Source: Malachius bipustulatus
Lineage: Eukaryota > Arthropoda > Insecta > Coleoptera > Melyridae
Direction of reading: 5' to 3'
DNA length: 64,000 nucleotides
Assembly (NCBI GenBank): GCA_910589415.1
Contig: OU342635.1
Span: forward strand, 4,650,001-4,714,000
This document shows, one piece after another, positions 21,243 through 34,020 of the stretch. Made by a program: the position numbers and the translations under genes. Numbering within the stretch: position 1 is the first letter of the stretch; each line of letters begins with the position of its first letter. The notes beneath the pieces are model-generated. The model was not told the DNA's origin, did not search any database, and saw only the letters and a program-made list of their open reading frames with translations.

Positions 21243-22607
21243 TAACTGTATTAGCCTTTTGTTTGAACTTTAATATTATGCATGTATACTAATCTAGTGC
21301 CTACCCTATTTAATATGTGATTATGTGTTGAAAAATTGGCCAATGTACTACTTAATTATGTCATTTGTAATTAATTTCTATCCTACATTTACATTTTAAG
21401 TGTTTATTGTGAATTGTGATATTTCTTTCAGTACTAGTACTATAGTGCTAGTGCTAGTGCTAGTACTAATGTTTTTGAAGAATGTATTCAAATTTGATTA
21501 GTAGAGTATTATCTTAGTTTTTTTTTCATTACTGTGGTAAGGTAAGTCGGGGTAAAGTGAACTTGCATTGTGGAATTTTTTGGTACAGAAACTTCCCATG
21601 TCTCTTAGCCAAATCTCAAATACGGGATTTAATTAATTTAAATAAAAACTTTTACACTTTGTCTGCCAACTAAACATACATTAGTTGTAGCCAAAGTTCC
21701 TCAGCTGAAGCCCCCAAGCTCTCGTCCTGTTTCAACAACCCTTTGTGCAATTATCCACAACATCACTTACATTATAGTATTCCCTATAATAGTGCAACAT
21801 TTGGAGGATGAGATTATTACAGTGATATTAATTTTATTAAACAAATAATCCAGATTATAATAGTGTGTTTGCTGTAGCCTGAATTTGGCATTGATTCATC
21901 TGGAGTCTTATGTTCCTTATTAGTCTCTTGTCACTGTAAGTTTAAGCTGGGCTTTTACATTTACCACATTTTACTTTACCCCATCTTTCCATAGCAAAAA
22001 TGTATTATTTAATATAGATGTGGTAAGAGTTTTTGGTGGGGTGTACTTATGTTAGTGTGTAATACGTTTTTCTTTTCCGTTTTGCACGAGCCATGCATTC
22101 AGAATTAACTTCTTGACTCTTGAGTTTTATCAGTAGATATTTGAAATTTTTTACATTAAAAAATTACAGTTACTGTTAGTTAGTTATTAAATTACAGTTA
22201 CTAGCAGTTACTGAAAACAGCTGACAATCAGACTTTTTGAAAAGAGACAATCTCGATTACTACAATCTCTTATTTATATCCATCATCCTGGATGTCTTCT
22301 GTTGTTCCATGTTAAGTTATTATGATTCTGAGTGTTTGACTTGCGCAAAAAATGGGATTTATGTTGTTTTTTATTATCTGTCCTTGCCCTTGCCAAAAAT
22401 TCCGGACCCACTAATAGTAACTACCTATTGCATTAAATTTTTGTGATATATTCATGTGAACGTTTTGAGTATCGGACTGAAATTAAATTGAATATTTTAA
22501 AGTATCTGAAGTTTTCTTTTTTCCTGCAATTTTTTTTGCAATTATTACGAATTATTCTTTAGAAAGTCCTTCATTAAATATAACAGAATTTTTTTTAATG
22601 TTTACAG
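21243..22607. other. No clear exon; possible upstream part of the PP2C gene
   Basis: AT-rich DNA. A short tandem (gtactagtactatagtgctagtgctagtgctag) lies at about 21431-21466. Start codon and first exon of the phosphatase gene may lie here but I cannot identify them. Confidence 0.35.
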
Positions 22608-25600
22608 AAAATGTCCGGATTGTCTAATGGCACCGTTAATCAAAATAGTTATAGAAGAAACGAGAAAAATGTGCAGAAAACAGCCGATTGCATGCGGATT
22701 CAACCAATCAGATAATGGTAGGTGACCATAAATACCTGAATGGGTTCAAATAAAGGGGGATCTTCTTCCTCTTCTTCTTCATGTCTTTATTGACCTTCGG
22801 ACACTTGTGCATTGAGCCAGCCATGTAATTTAACACCACCAAACGTCAAACCGTTTCTGTGTAATGCCATTTGATGGAATACTTTTTACACACCCTGTAT
22901 ATTTAATGCATAATCACCAGAGTTGTGACAAAGCTACTCTAGAAATATTTCTGGTGTATTTTATATTTTATTACATGCTTAGATACTTCACTGTAGTAAA
23001 AAAAATTTGAAATTTAGCAAGATGAGGTCTGCTGGTGACTATACAGGGGTTTCATTAATCAGTGCAGAAAATTCAACTGGAGATTCCTGGCTGAATTTTA
23101 AGGGGGGTTTGTCATAAAGAAAAATTTCTTAAAGCCTCCCCTTAAAAGTAAAGTAAAAATTTCACATTTAGCGATTTTTTTCTGAAATGACTTGAAATAA
23201 AAAAAGACGGCTAGGTATTCGAGTACTACTACCAGGAAGCCTCCATAATTACATAATTTTATCCACCTTTGTTCTCTGCAAGGGTGTGAATCATACTACC
23301 CCTAATTTTTTTTTCCAGAACGTTTTTCCTAATAATTTTTTTTATCTTTAAATTCACACTTTGGAGGGCCAGTTCAATTGGAAAAAAAATTGTCTCTTAA
23401 AAATTTCACGAAAACTCAATACTTTTCCACTAAAGAAATAAAATAAGCGGACTTACATAAATTATTATAACAGTGTGATTTTACATTTAAATTTATAAAA
23501 ATATGTAAATATGTAAAATATTTAAAATATTTATAGAAATAAATAAACATTAAATAACACAAAAAACATAATTAACAATAAACACAATCAATTTAATTTA
23601 AATTAACAATATTTTGTTAAGACAGAGTGCTCAAAATGGGCACCATTTTCTTGAATACATGCCCCTATTTTATTTCTTTAGTGGAAAAGTATTAAGTTTT
23701 CGTGAAATTTGTAAGAGACAAATTTTTTTCAATTGAACTGGCCCTCCAAAGAGTGAATTTAAAGATTAAAAAAAAAGAAAATAGGAAAAAAGTTCTGGAA
23801 AAAAACTTAGGGGTAGTATGATTCACACCCTTGCAGAGAACAAGGGTGGATAAAATTATGTAATTATGGAGGCTTCCTGGTAGTAGTGTTCGAATACTTA
23901 GCCGTCTTTTTTTTTTATTTGAAGTCATTTCAGAAAAAAATCGATAAATGTGATTTTTTTACCCTACTTTAAGGGGCTGTAACTTCTTAAGGGAAGCTTT
24001 AAGAAAATTTCATCATGACAGGTTCATTGAGGAAGCAAATAATTGAATTTATAAAACTAAAAAAATCCCAAACTTTAAATTCAACAAAAGAATCTTCCAA
24101 ATTAATCAAAATTGTATGTTAAGATGAAATGAACACTTTTTGATTGTTCACATATAAGTAAATTTATGTATTATTGAACCTAGTTCTCAGGTTACCTAGG
24201 TACTAATTCTTTAAAATTAGAAGTCACTACCATAATAAAAGACTAGTTAAGATAAATATCACTTTCAATCTTTCGTATGGTATGTGTAGTGTGAGTCTAA
24301 CTGATATGACATGCTGATGGGTCCATAACAAGGACGAAATGATTATTGACCTTCTCTTCAGTTCTCACCTCACATGCGGTGCTAAAGATTTCTACATTGT
24401 TCTAATCAACGGTTCTACAAAGAACCTACAGTGGCAAGTTAAGCTAGAACCTATCATTGAATTACACACGGTGTTTCGCATAAAAACCAACACATAGAGG
24501 AAAGGCGTGTAGGGGAATCATGAATATTGTGATTTAATGCAACTTATTTCTATACTAAGTTGCACGCCTGAGAAGTTACAATTAAGCCTCGACATAGGGG
24601 TTTCAAATTTTCGAAAAAATATACTTTTTAGGACCAAAAGTATTCATTTAAAGTGAGTAAGCAAAGTTGAATTATAGCATTCTAAAGGGTTGATAAGGGA
24701 TGACGCGCCCATAAAATGTTACATAATTTTTTAACTCGTTGGCCGATTTAAGAAATTGTTACTTTATTTTGTGGAGAATTTAATTCGCAAACTATTATTT
24801 TTCTTATTATTTTTCAAAAAACTTTGTCGTTTTCAAAAAAAATCCGAAAAACTAAACAAAAGTATTGAAATTTTTGTTATTTAAAATCATGGAAATATAA
24901 AAAAAATGGTTTCAAAATTAAATTCCAAGGTTGAATATCAAAAAGAAAGTTTAAAATGACAAAGACTTTTTAAAAATAACAAGAGAGAAAAGTTTGAGAA
25001 TAAAAAACCCACTTTTGAATTTTCAATGATTTTTCATAACAGAGCTGCAATACTTTTTTTTCAGTTTTTCGTGTTTTTGTTGAAACAGAAAGTTTTTTGA
25101 AAAATAATAAAAATTAAAAGGGGTCAAAAATGATGTAGCATTTTAAGGGTGCATCATCTCTTATCAACCCTTTATAAAATGCCTCAATTTAACTCTACTT
25201 ACTGTCAATGAATGCTCTTAGTTTGGTACACCCACAACCTGTACCAAATTTGGTTTTTCTAAGTTCAAGTATACATGATTCAAAATTCAGTGCAGATTTT
25301 AAGGGCGTATTTACAGCCAAAAATAAGAAATTTTTTTCATATAATCGTATGTCCTAACTTGCTTCGTTTTCTAGATACAGGGTGTAAAATTTTGAAAAAA
25401 AAAATTGATTTTTTATTAATTACTCAAAAACATTTCAGCCGATTTAAATAACATTTGGTAGGCTTATTTGTCGTTATAAGGAACTTCCTTTGATGGGAAT
25501 AACATAAATTTATTAATTCCAGTGGTGTCTCAGTTCTCAGGGGGCTACCTACTTGAAACTTAATAGGTAAAATTATGATACTGCCACTGCTCTTTTGACA

Positions 25601-28600
25601 ATTTATATTTTTTTTAGATTGCGCGGTCAATAATGTAACTTTCTTGCCTCCTGAGCTTTACTCGTATCTAGCTTTGTTTCCAAGAAAAAAATCAAAATCT
25701 GTGCCAGGCCCTACTAAAACAAGTAATAAATTCAAATCGATTATTGAGATTCATTCAATTTAATTCAGGTAGCCCCCTGAGACGCCACCACTGGAATTAA
25801 TAAATTCATGTTATTCCCATCAAAGGAAGGCCCTTATGACAACAAATAGGCCTATAAAATTTTATTTAAATCGGCTGAGCGTTTTTTGAGAAATTGATGA
25901 AAAAAAAATTTCAAAATTTTACCCCCTGTATCTAGAAAATAAAGCAAGTTAGGACATACGATTATATGAAAAAACTTCTTATTTTTGGCTGTAAATACGC
26001 CCTTAAAATCTTTGCACTGAATTTTGAAACACCCTGTATACCTGAGATATTGTTTTTATTCGAAATTTGAAATGCCTATAACTTCTCAGGGGTGTAACTT
26101 AGTTTACTATAGAGATAAGTTGCGTTAAATCATATTTTTCGCTTCTTATGCCAAACACCCTGTATATAATTTTATGTTATAAATTAATCATTCTAATAGA
26201 TATTAAAAAATAAATTATTATCCCATACCAGCATATGAGCCCTTGAAGCTGATGCAGACCGTGATGGCCGTAACCAACGAGGTGTGCCTGCGGTATCGTG
26301 ACAATAGTTTGCTTTGTTCCCTGCCGCCTCCAGGGCCCCCGTGCAACACCGTCAGCATCGCGGCAATCAGAAACAGCCGTCGCCGCATGGAAGACTGCCA
26401 CGTTGTCATACACGATCTATCCACATTGTTCAATATCCAGGTGAGTTTTTCTTTGTCACGTCTCACTTTTTATCTGCACCCCATTGATTGATTCTCTTTT
26501 TTTTTATCAAACGATTTAAGTATAACTAAGCTTTTTGCACTCTTATGAAAGTTTCATATAAAATAGTTATAATAATACTAACTGTAATAACTAATAAGTG
26601 TTCTTTTGTGTTTAGGAAGCCAGTCCGTCCTCATATTATGCTATTTTTGATGGTCATGCGGGTCAAAACGCAGCAGCTTATAGCGCTGCTCATCTTCATC
26701 AGTATCTGGCAGAGAGTAAACATTTCATTACAAGCCCGGTACAAGCCTTTAGAGAGGCCTTTCAAAGAACAGATGATCTCTTCAGTGATAAGTGTAAAGT
26801 AGAAGTAAGTAGAATAATTATTAGGGTGTCGCTTATTGTGGTAAAGTCGGAGATCTCTTCCAGAAGTAGTTTTCTTAGATCTCACCCCAGAAATTTTTGG
26901 TTCAGAATATTGAAACAAATAATGCCTGAATTGTTTCAGATCTTTCCCATTGTAATTTATCGTATCGGTAAGAGGTTGGATTTTAACCACGTCGTTTAAA
27001 TAGAGTTTTTGAACTTTTATCGATTTTTGAGTACAGGGTGAGGCGCGAGAACCTTAGGGCATTTTTATGTTGGAGAAGTGTTAGGAGTAGAAGTCTAAAA
27101 GTTAGTACATTTATGATTTCAATTTTGACGAGCTAAACTAAAATATTTACAACCCCTCAGCATTTCCGGTTATACCGGAAGTTGCAATCAACTTCTTATT
27201 TTAAATGAGACACCTGTATATTATTACATTTTCAGATTGGCTGAAAAAAAGTAATAAAAATGATGTTTACAGTTCAAATTTGTTACGATCAGTTAATGAG
27301 TTATAAACAAATGGAAATTGCAATTTTCTATTTTCAAAGCAGCTTAGCTTGAAAACGGGTCAAGATATCGGGAAACGGCTTACATGTCCCTATCCTAACT
27401 TTTCATAAACTACGCTCGAGTACCTACAGAAATTGTTTTTTGAAAATTGTTTATTTTTTATCACTTTGTATAAAAATTTCATCAGCACCATAGGATACTA
27501 CGTGAAATGTTAAGATGGGGACATGTAAGCCGTTTTCATCTATCTTGACCCGTTTTCGACCTAAGCTGCGTTGAAAATGGAAAATTGCGATTTTAATTTA
27601 TTTATAACTCATAAACCACTCGTTGCAATTTTGAACTACAAACACCATTTTTATTAAATTTTTTCAGGCAATCTGAAAATGTAATAATATACAGGTTGTC
27701 CCGTTTAAAATAAGATACTTGATGGCAACTTTCGGTATAACCGGAAATGGCGAGGGGTTGTGAATATTTTAGTTCAGCTCGTCAAAATCGAAATTATACG
27801 CGTACAAATTTTTAGACTTCTACTCCCAGGACTTCTCCATATAAAAATGCCCTAAGGTTCTCACGCCTCACCCTGTATATTCTCAAGTGTTTTACATATA
27901 AAAATCTGAAAAAGGTCATATTAATGTTTTTAGGGTCGCTGAATGACAGCTTTTTGACAGTTATAACTGTTGATAATTAAATTCTGATTATGGATTTGAA
28001 TTCAGCGGCCCTAAAAACATAAATTTGTAACTTTTCAGATTTTTAGGTCTAAAACTTTTGAAAATATACTCAAAAATCGCTGAAAGTTCAAAAACCCCAT
28101 TTAAACCACGTGTTATTAAAACCCAGCCTCTTACCTGGTACCACAAATTACAATTACACACATGCACAAAGCCTGAAAAAATTAAGGCATTATTTTTTCT
28201 TATTCTGAACGATTTTCTGGGGTGAGATCTAGGAAATTCGAACTTTAACAAAACAAAGGACAGCCTAGTATACCTAATAAGCAATAAATCCCAAAAAACA
28301 TATCTATACAGGGTGTATCATGATAAATATATCAACAAACTGTTACACTTTGTCGAACAGTATGAACAATGAACAAACAAAGATCTTAAATTTGGCTCTT
28401 TGAGTTTTTTTTTTTAGATATTATTATCTTCTAATGGCGTAGATATTCAGTTTTTTTTCTATTTTTCTCCCTTTTGTCACTGACTTTAATGCAAATACAA
28501 AAACGTTTTTTGACAGCCCCCGCATTTTGAAATTTTCTCAGGCACTGATCAATAAGAATAAACAAATAAATTGAATTCAAGTAAGATAACTGAAATGAAA

Positions 28601-31600
28601 TCAATAATTTTGCAATGTACCTAAATGGCCCAACCTTGCCTGAGGAAACTTAAAATAATCTCATAAACGGTGTGCCGCATGAAAAAACTAAGGAATACTT
28701 TTTGGTTCTACCCTGTGCTGTGTCCCCGGATAGGTGAAACAACTCTTATAATAAAAGACAAGAAATTTTTGTTTTTTATTTTCATTTCTTGGGGCACAGG
28801 CCTGCTTGGTTAAAGACTAATTTCTAACAAAATTTTGGTTTTCAAAAATCAAGCATGCCTTGGAAATTTCCAAAAAACCGGTTTTTCTGTGGAGGAAAGT
28901 GGCAAAAACGACAAAATATTATTTGAAAAAGTAGTTCTGAATCAAAATTTAGGTCCATATACCAAATTTCAAAATCATAGGCCAACTTTGATCTTTTACA
29001 TTTACTTTTATGTTTATTTCAGAACTCATAGGATTTTATTTTAAACGTCTTATTCACAATTTTATTATGAATACAAACATTTCAAAATTATTATTACTAG
29101 GTACATGTTACTGACTTAACACTAAAAGGTTATAATTAAATAAATGTTTGTTAAAACATCAGATTCAATGTAAGGCTGTATTAAGCCCCCTCCTAAATTT
29201 GCGCATTTTTCAATACGGCTTCGGAATTCTCCAAAAGCTGCCTGTACCTACGCGTTCCCAATTAATTAATCGAACTGCTTGTGATATATTATTTTTCAAC
29301 AATTCAAAGGAAGTATGTTGCTTTAATCTTCCTTCAATAAAGAAAGGTCCGATGATTCCTGGTTTGTATGACATAGCACACCAAACATTCAATTTTTTAC
29401 ATTTTTAAATACTGCCTTCTTGCTTTAATTACGTAATGTAGTCCAGTAAAATTAGATGAAAAAGGCATCGAATTATGCAATTCATGCGGAAAAGAAAATA
29501 TTTTGTGTAGGGGTTGGGCGGTCAATGGTCTAAATCCAAAAATGCGACCTCCTACCCCTTGTGAATAAGCCGCCATGTTGGTTTTAAGGGATGAATGGGT
29601 TTTTTGCACTTTACGACGTTAATTCGCATTTTATCGAAAAAAGTGTCATTACTCACTTTATTCAGAAAAACATTCTCCACAAATTAGCATATGTGACATT
29701 TTTTCGTATTTGCAATATTTAATGACCTACAGGTGATTAATTAAGAACAAGGGGGATGAAAAATTGGTATTTTCGGAATAACTCCTTTTTTTCAATCGCA
29801 ATCCAAAAATTGTTCCCACAATACTTGTAGCGCTTACAATTACGAACAATTACATAACAATATCTCATTAATCGGACCAATTATTGTTGCGCAGTAGTGC
29901 GTCGAAGTCATCAAGTCGCGCGCTGCGGGGTTGTTGATACAAATTCAACGCGCTCCATCGAGCGCAGGTTTAGTTACTTATTACATTCTGTTGAATAAAT
30001 AGATATAGAAATGGAACGATCTGCATAATTTTTCATTTAAAAATCAGTGAAAATATGCGTATGAAATTTCGTTTCAACATACTTTCGCAGGAGTTTTCGC
30101 CTTAGGCGGCGGTTACATTGGATGCGAATTCGTACGAAAAACCAATCGTACGAATTCGTACGAATACTTACGAAATCATCAGAAAGAAACAAACGCGTAC
30201 ATGTTTATGCACATGGTTACATTACTTGCATATATTTCTTACAATTTCGTACAAACTCGTACGATTTTCTCAGGCGACCAAAATAATTTGTTTTTTCTGC
30301 GACTGTTCGTACGATGGATGCTGAAAAATTAATATTAGGTACGGGTTTTGACTTGTATGTTTGTACTTCAGCTTCGATTTCTGAGTGACTTTTTGGGATC
30401 TGCATCTAATGAATTTAAAGGAACTAAAGTACCTACCTACGTCGGTTTCATCATAAGCTTTTTTATCTTTCTTCTTGTAATGAATGCTTCTTGTTGTGGG
30501 AAATGTCTTCATTAAACGAAAAGCAGTACTTTTGTTGATTGCAGTATTTTGGATATTTTTCTCTAAATAAAGCAGTAACCAAATTTTTATGGATCTATCG
30601 CCGATTCCATAACATTGAATCACATAAACTTTTTCTTCTAATGTTAACATTATTAAAAAAAAAACAAAAACAGTTTACGTTTAATAAAGTAGTTGGCTGT
30701 TAATAATTTTGACAGATTGATACTGCTATGGATACAGTTGGATTTTTCCATGGCAGTCTTTATTACAAAATAAAATTCTTTGATTTCTGAAATAAAACAT
30801 AAAAGAATATGTAAAAGATCAAAGTTGGCCTATGATTTTGAAATTTGGTATGGGGACCTAAATGTTGATTCTGAACTACTTTTTCAAATAACATTTTGTC
30901 GTATTTGCCACATAAAAGGCACTTTACTCCACAGAAAATCCGCTTTTTTGGAAATTTCCAAGGCATGCTTGATTATTCAAAACCAAAATTTTGTTAGAAA
31001 TTAGTCTTTAACCAAAAAATGAAAATTAATTTTTTTGTCTTTTATAAGAGTTGTTTCACCTATCCGGGGACACACGGTATGTTGCATGAGCTATTGGATA
31101 ACGTTTTTCTATTTGCAATAGAGTCACTGACGTAAAAATAGAGAGGGGAAAAGAGGGAAAATCATGAATATCTGCGCCACTGGAATACATCCACCAAGCC
31201 TGAAATAGCCAAATTTTTGTTTGTTTATTTGTTGTTCATGCAGAGTTTCATTAAAATCGGTTCAAATTTACAAGTCATAATAATCAACTAAAACTGTTAT
31301 ATTTTTGTAAATTTTAACACCCTGTGTTTGGAAGACAAAGCTTTGATGCTTTGATGTCCCATATACTTGCCCTAAAAGTTTGTCGGTATATTTATGATAC
31401 CTGATTCCATAATAGTTTTAAAACGATATTAAACTAAAATGGTCACGGCACCATTGACAATAACAATAACAATTTCCTTTAAAATTTCTCAATTTTTTTC
31501 TGCTTTATAAAATTCTGGGTAAAAAGTAATCAGGAGTTGCAAACGTTTGAAATTTTGTTTATCTTTCAAGTCCGACATAACAGAATAATGCAAAGCTAAT

Positions 31601-32753
31601 CATTGGAAGAAAAACTTATAAGGATTTTTCAAGTTATTTTGACAAGTTTTCAAGTTTGACAGTCTGTTTGTCAGTGAGGACGTTTATAGACCACCCCCCC
31701 CCCCTAGAATAGAATATATAGAACTAATATAATATAGAAATATAGAACTAAATTCAATGGCACGAATCTTACTAATAATTGACAAAAAATTGATGTGTCA
31801 AAATTAAATGTCAAAGATGATGTTGTAGACGTTACTTTAACCTATAAACCTTCTCACTGACACATTTGCTGAAGCCAAAATCGAAAGCTAACCCGATTTT
31901 TGTATAGAGAATTAAAATACCTTCAAAATTAACTCCACAGGACTCTCAAAAGTCAACAGTTACTGCAACAATATTTTTGACATTTGACACTTCAGGTTTA
32001 TGTAAAAAGTAGTAAAATTCGTGCCTTTTAATTCATTTTTGATAGCAAACAAACAGATACTTTACTATTTCCAATTGTGTAATTTTTTTAAACTTGCAAA
32101 CTTGCAACCAGCAGATATACATGGTGACCAATAATACAAAAATTCTCATCCATAAGTTTTCCCCCTAAATAATTGTACCATTTAATTGTTTTGTTTGGCA
32201 CTGGATCTAATTTGCATTTTTATTTTTCTAGAACCTTAGTGGTGGCACTACTGCAGTTTGCTGTCTTCTGCGCCCCAGTGAGCGAACACTTTACGTGGCA
32301 TGGGTTGGAGACTCTCAGGTAATAGTCGTGGAGAACGGAAGTCGTATCAGACAGTGCGTGCAGCCCCACAAACCCAATAGAGAAGACGAAAAGCAGCGCA
32401 TCGAACAACTCGGTGGCTGTGTTCTCTACTATGGAATCTGGCGCGTCAATGGACAGCTCGCCGTTAGTAGAGCGATAGGTACGCCGGCTGACATTTTTAT
32501 TTTACTGTTATTTGATACTTATTTTACTCAGACTAAAAAAGAGACAAAAAGATTGATAAGGGGATTACAAATGATTTTTTTCTTTCAGGTGATGTGGAGT
32601 ACAAGCCGTTCATAAGTGCAGTGCCCGACATTCAGGAAATTCGTCTCAGCGGCAATGAGGACTTCTTAGTGCTGGCCTGTGATGGTCTTTGGGACCACGT
32701 CAGTGAGGAAGATGTCACAAGAATTATCTACAATTGGCTTACCAAAGGAACAG
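22608..32753 (+). CDS. PP2C-type Ser/Thr phosphatase, PPM1E/PPM1F (POPX)-like, ends not found
   Basis: Metal-dependent phosphatase; its mammalian relatives act on PAK and CaM kinases. Exons that join in phase are 22608-22717 (probable), 26232-26440, 26616-26804, 32232-32478 and 32589-32753. Motifs in order are [23 protein letters not shown] (metal-binding Asp-Gly kept, the second Gly of DGHGG is Ala); [55 protein letters not shown]; and [12 protein letters not shown]. The DEKxRIExLGG and CWRVNG-like blocks point to PPM1E/F rather than PPM1A. The last exon, which should hold the metal-binding DNIT motif, is not found after the donor at 32754. Read-through of that donor, or use of the acceptor at 32844, ends quickly in stops. 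The first exon is inferred only from frame and splice sites (phase 1 join giving DNAYEP). Introns 22718-26231 and 26805-32231 are filled with palindromic elements. Confidence 0.88.
23108..24020. mobile_element. Foldback element 2 in a phosphatase intron
   Basis: Arms of about 340 bp (23108-23450 and 23665-24020) are reverse complements. Examples are 'ggaagcctccataattacataattttatcc' against its mirror near 23855, and 'aactggccctccaaag' against 'tttggagggccagtt'. The spacer is about 215 bp of AT-rich DNA. A CAGGGG-type end may lie at 23044. Confidence 0.85.
24465..26162. mobile_element. Foldback element 3, outer palindrome with a second element inside
   Basis: The TA-flanked left end (cacacggtgtttcgcataa) mirrors the right end (ttatgccaaacaccctg) at 26162. 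Further in, 'gggttgataagggatgacgcgcccataaaatg' (24690s) mirrors 'cattttaagggtgcatcatctcttatcaaccc' (25140s). The right arm is split by another element at 25274-26036. The right end lies only about 70 bp before the phosphatase exon at 26232. Confidence 0.8.
25274..26036. mobile_element. Foldback element 4, inserted in the arm of element 3
   Basis: Arms of about 280 bp (25274-25555 and 25768-26036) mirror each other: 'aattcagtgcagattttaagggcg' pairs with 'cgcccttaaaatctttgcactgaatt', and 'gggaataacataaatttattaattccagtgg' pairs with its mirror at about 25790. It ends in acaccctg plus TA. Its position inside the arm of element 3 dates it as younger than that element. Confidence 0.82.
26822..28282. 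mobile_element. Foldback element 5, outer palindrome
   Basis: The left arm (26870-27031: agatctcaccccagaaattt ... ttttgaacttttatcgatttttgag) mirrors the right arm (28060-28230: ctcaaaaatcgctgaaagttcaaaa ... ctggggtgagatct). The centre also folds (gggtcgctgaat / attcagcggccc, about 27932-28012). The homology reaches weakly to about 26822 and 28282. It begins about 17 bp after the phosphatase exon ending at 26804. Confidence 0.75.
27034..27875. mobile_element. Foldback element 6, TA-flanked insertion inside element 5
   Basis: CAGGGTGAGGCGcGAGAACC at the left mirrors GGTTCTCACGCCTCACCCTG at the right, with TA on each side. Arms of about 350-400 bp include 'ggaaacggcttacatgtccc' and its mirror. 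Interior blocks are shared with element 1 at 7872, so the two are family members. Confidence 0.88.
29165..29410 (-). pseudogene. Transposase core fragment (DDE, Tc1/mariner-like)
   Basis: The - strand frame reads [22 protein letters not shown]. This is the 'VWCGI...GIIGPFFFEG' block that precedes the second catalytic Asp of insect IS630/mariner-type transposases. The frame is broken by a stop just after PKPY. It lies between the arms of the 28309-31403 element, in line with the N-terminal piece at 30437-30650. Confidence 0.7.
30098..30330. repeat. CGTACG-rich block inside element 7
   Basis: The hexamer cgtacg or ttcgtacga occurs repeatedly (30130-30170, 30248-30265, 30306-30316) in both directions. 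It begins with ggcggcggttacattggatgcg, which resembles the start of a separate MITE. The insertion would have split the transposase region. Confidence 0.4.
30437..30650 (-). pseudogene. Transposase N-terminal helix-turn-helix fragment (DUF4817-like)
   Basis: The - strand frame opens [20 protein letters not shown] and ends near [14 protein letters not shown], passing [12 protein letters not shown]. This order matches the N-terminal DNA-binding region found on insect mariner-like transposases (EKxxIxxxYG...KSTxxRLxxxFxxTGS). It is followed by unrelated sequence. Together with the piece at 29165-29410, it shows that the 28309-31403 element once encoded its own transposase. Confidence 0.65.
31404..32231. 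other. Intron sequence with a fragment of a dispersed repeat
   Basis: The stretch 31640-31700 (tttgacagtctgtttgtcagtgaggacgtttatagaccaccc) resembles 52960-53005 and 53800-53850. A C-tract of about 13 bases lies at 31692-31705. No exon is seen. Confidence 0.45.
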
Positions 32754-33149
32754 GTAGGGATAGTCTGTAAATTATTATTGAGATTTTGTTGTTTGATATG
32801 CCCTAAACTCTGGAATTGGGCACTTGGTATATTTTTATTTCTAGATCAAATTATGGTAGAATGGTTATTGTTGTAAATTGTAACCATTACAAATAGTTTC
32901 TTTTGTTTATTTATTTTGATTTGATGTAAGAGAAATCACAGCATAAAAATGATACAATTTCATGTTTGCTGAAATAAATTAATGTAAAAAAAGTCAAAGG
33001 TAAGTAAAACTTGATAGCACAATTAACATTCGGTTCTTGTTCATAGACAATTCTTGAAAACTGAAATCAAAACATGTTACATGTACACTGTAGTCAAAAA
33101 GACCTCCCCAATTTCAGAAGTAAAATATAAGACATAAAATGACCATGAT

Positions 33150-34020
33150 TGTCGATTTAGGAAGTCAGATTTCCTAATTTTTCTTTAAAGTTAAAAAAGG
33201 TGAAACCTGTTTAGGGAAATATTGCCTATTTTACTACCAGCAACATAAATTTCCTGCAAAATAGAGTAAGTTAAGCGAATTACTTACCATGAAGGTAATA
33301 TTTCTTCATTATAATATTACATGAAATGGTGGTAATTGTTTGACTAGGACTAGCACTAGGAAATCAGATTTCCTCTTCTTTCTTGAAAGTTAAAAAAGGT
33401 AAAGCCTGTTTAGGGAAATATTACCTATTTTACTAGGAGCAACACAAATTTCCTACAAACTGAAGTAAGTTAAGTCAATTACCTACCATGAAGGTAATAT
33501 TACTTCATAATAATAAGACATAAAATGGTCGTAATTGCCTGTCTAGGACTAAGAAGTCAGATTACCTCATTTTGCTTCAAAATTGAAAAAGGTAAATCCC
33601 GTGGAGGGAAATATTACCTATTTTACTAGGAGCAACACAAATTTCCTACAAAGTAAAGCAAGTTAAGCCAGTTACTTACTATGAAGGTAATTTTTTCATA
33701 ATAAGACATGAGTCTTAATGGTCTTAATTGTTTGTCTAGGACTAGGAAGTCAGATTTCCTAATTTTTCTTCAAAATAGAAAAAGGTAAAGCCCGTGGAGG
33801 GAAATATTACCTATTTTACTAGGAACAACACAAATTTCCTACAAAGTAAAGTAAGTTAAGCCAGTTACGTACTATGAAGATAATATTTCTTCATAATAAT
33901 AAGACATGAAGACATGTGAGAGTTACTAATTTTTCTTGAAAGTTAAAAAAGGTAAAGCCTGTTTTGGGAAATATTACCCATTTTACTAGGAGCAGCACAA
34001 ATTTCCTGCAAAGTAAGGTA
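33150..34020 (+). repeat. Tandem array, about 195-bp unit, five copies
   Basis: Each copy has 'agtcagatttcct', 'ggtaaagcc(t/c)gt', 'gggaaatattacctattttactaggagcaacac', 'aatttcctacaaa' and 'gaaggtaatatt'. Copies start near 33165, 33358, 33548, 33745 and 33925, the last one shortened. There is no open frame through the array. It lies 400 bp after the last phosphatase exon found. Confidence 0.85.

Larger units (their letters stand above)
28309..31403. mobile_element. Foldback element 7, 3.1 kb, with decayed mariner-like transposase inside
   Basis: CAGGGTGTATCATgATAAAT at the left mirrors atttatgatacctg at the right. Long arms continue inward: 28690-29045 mirrors 30755-31085, sharing 'tgtccccggataggtgaaac' and 'aagcatgccttggaaatttcc'. 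The central 1.7 kb is not palindromic and holds - strand transposase pieces (separate entries). It fills much of the phosphatase intron. Confidence 0.82.

Noticed and set aside
30118..30324. 68-codon + strand frame
   Set aside because: Composed of the CGTACG-rich repeat; no coding signal.
32830..32875. Short terminal exon of the phosphatase using the acceptor at about 32844
   Set aside because: It would add only about ten residues (DQIMVEWLLL) and omit the essential DNIT metal-binding segment, so it is unlikely to be the normal last exon.
33150..34020. CRISPR-like or other regularly spaced repeat system
   Set aside because: Whole units, not short repeats with unique spacers, are repeated, and the genome is animal; it is a plain tandem array.
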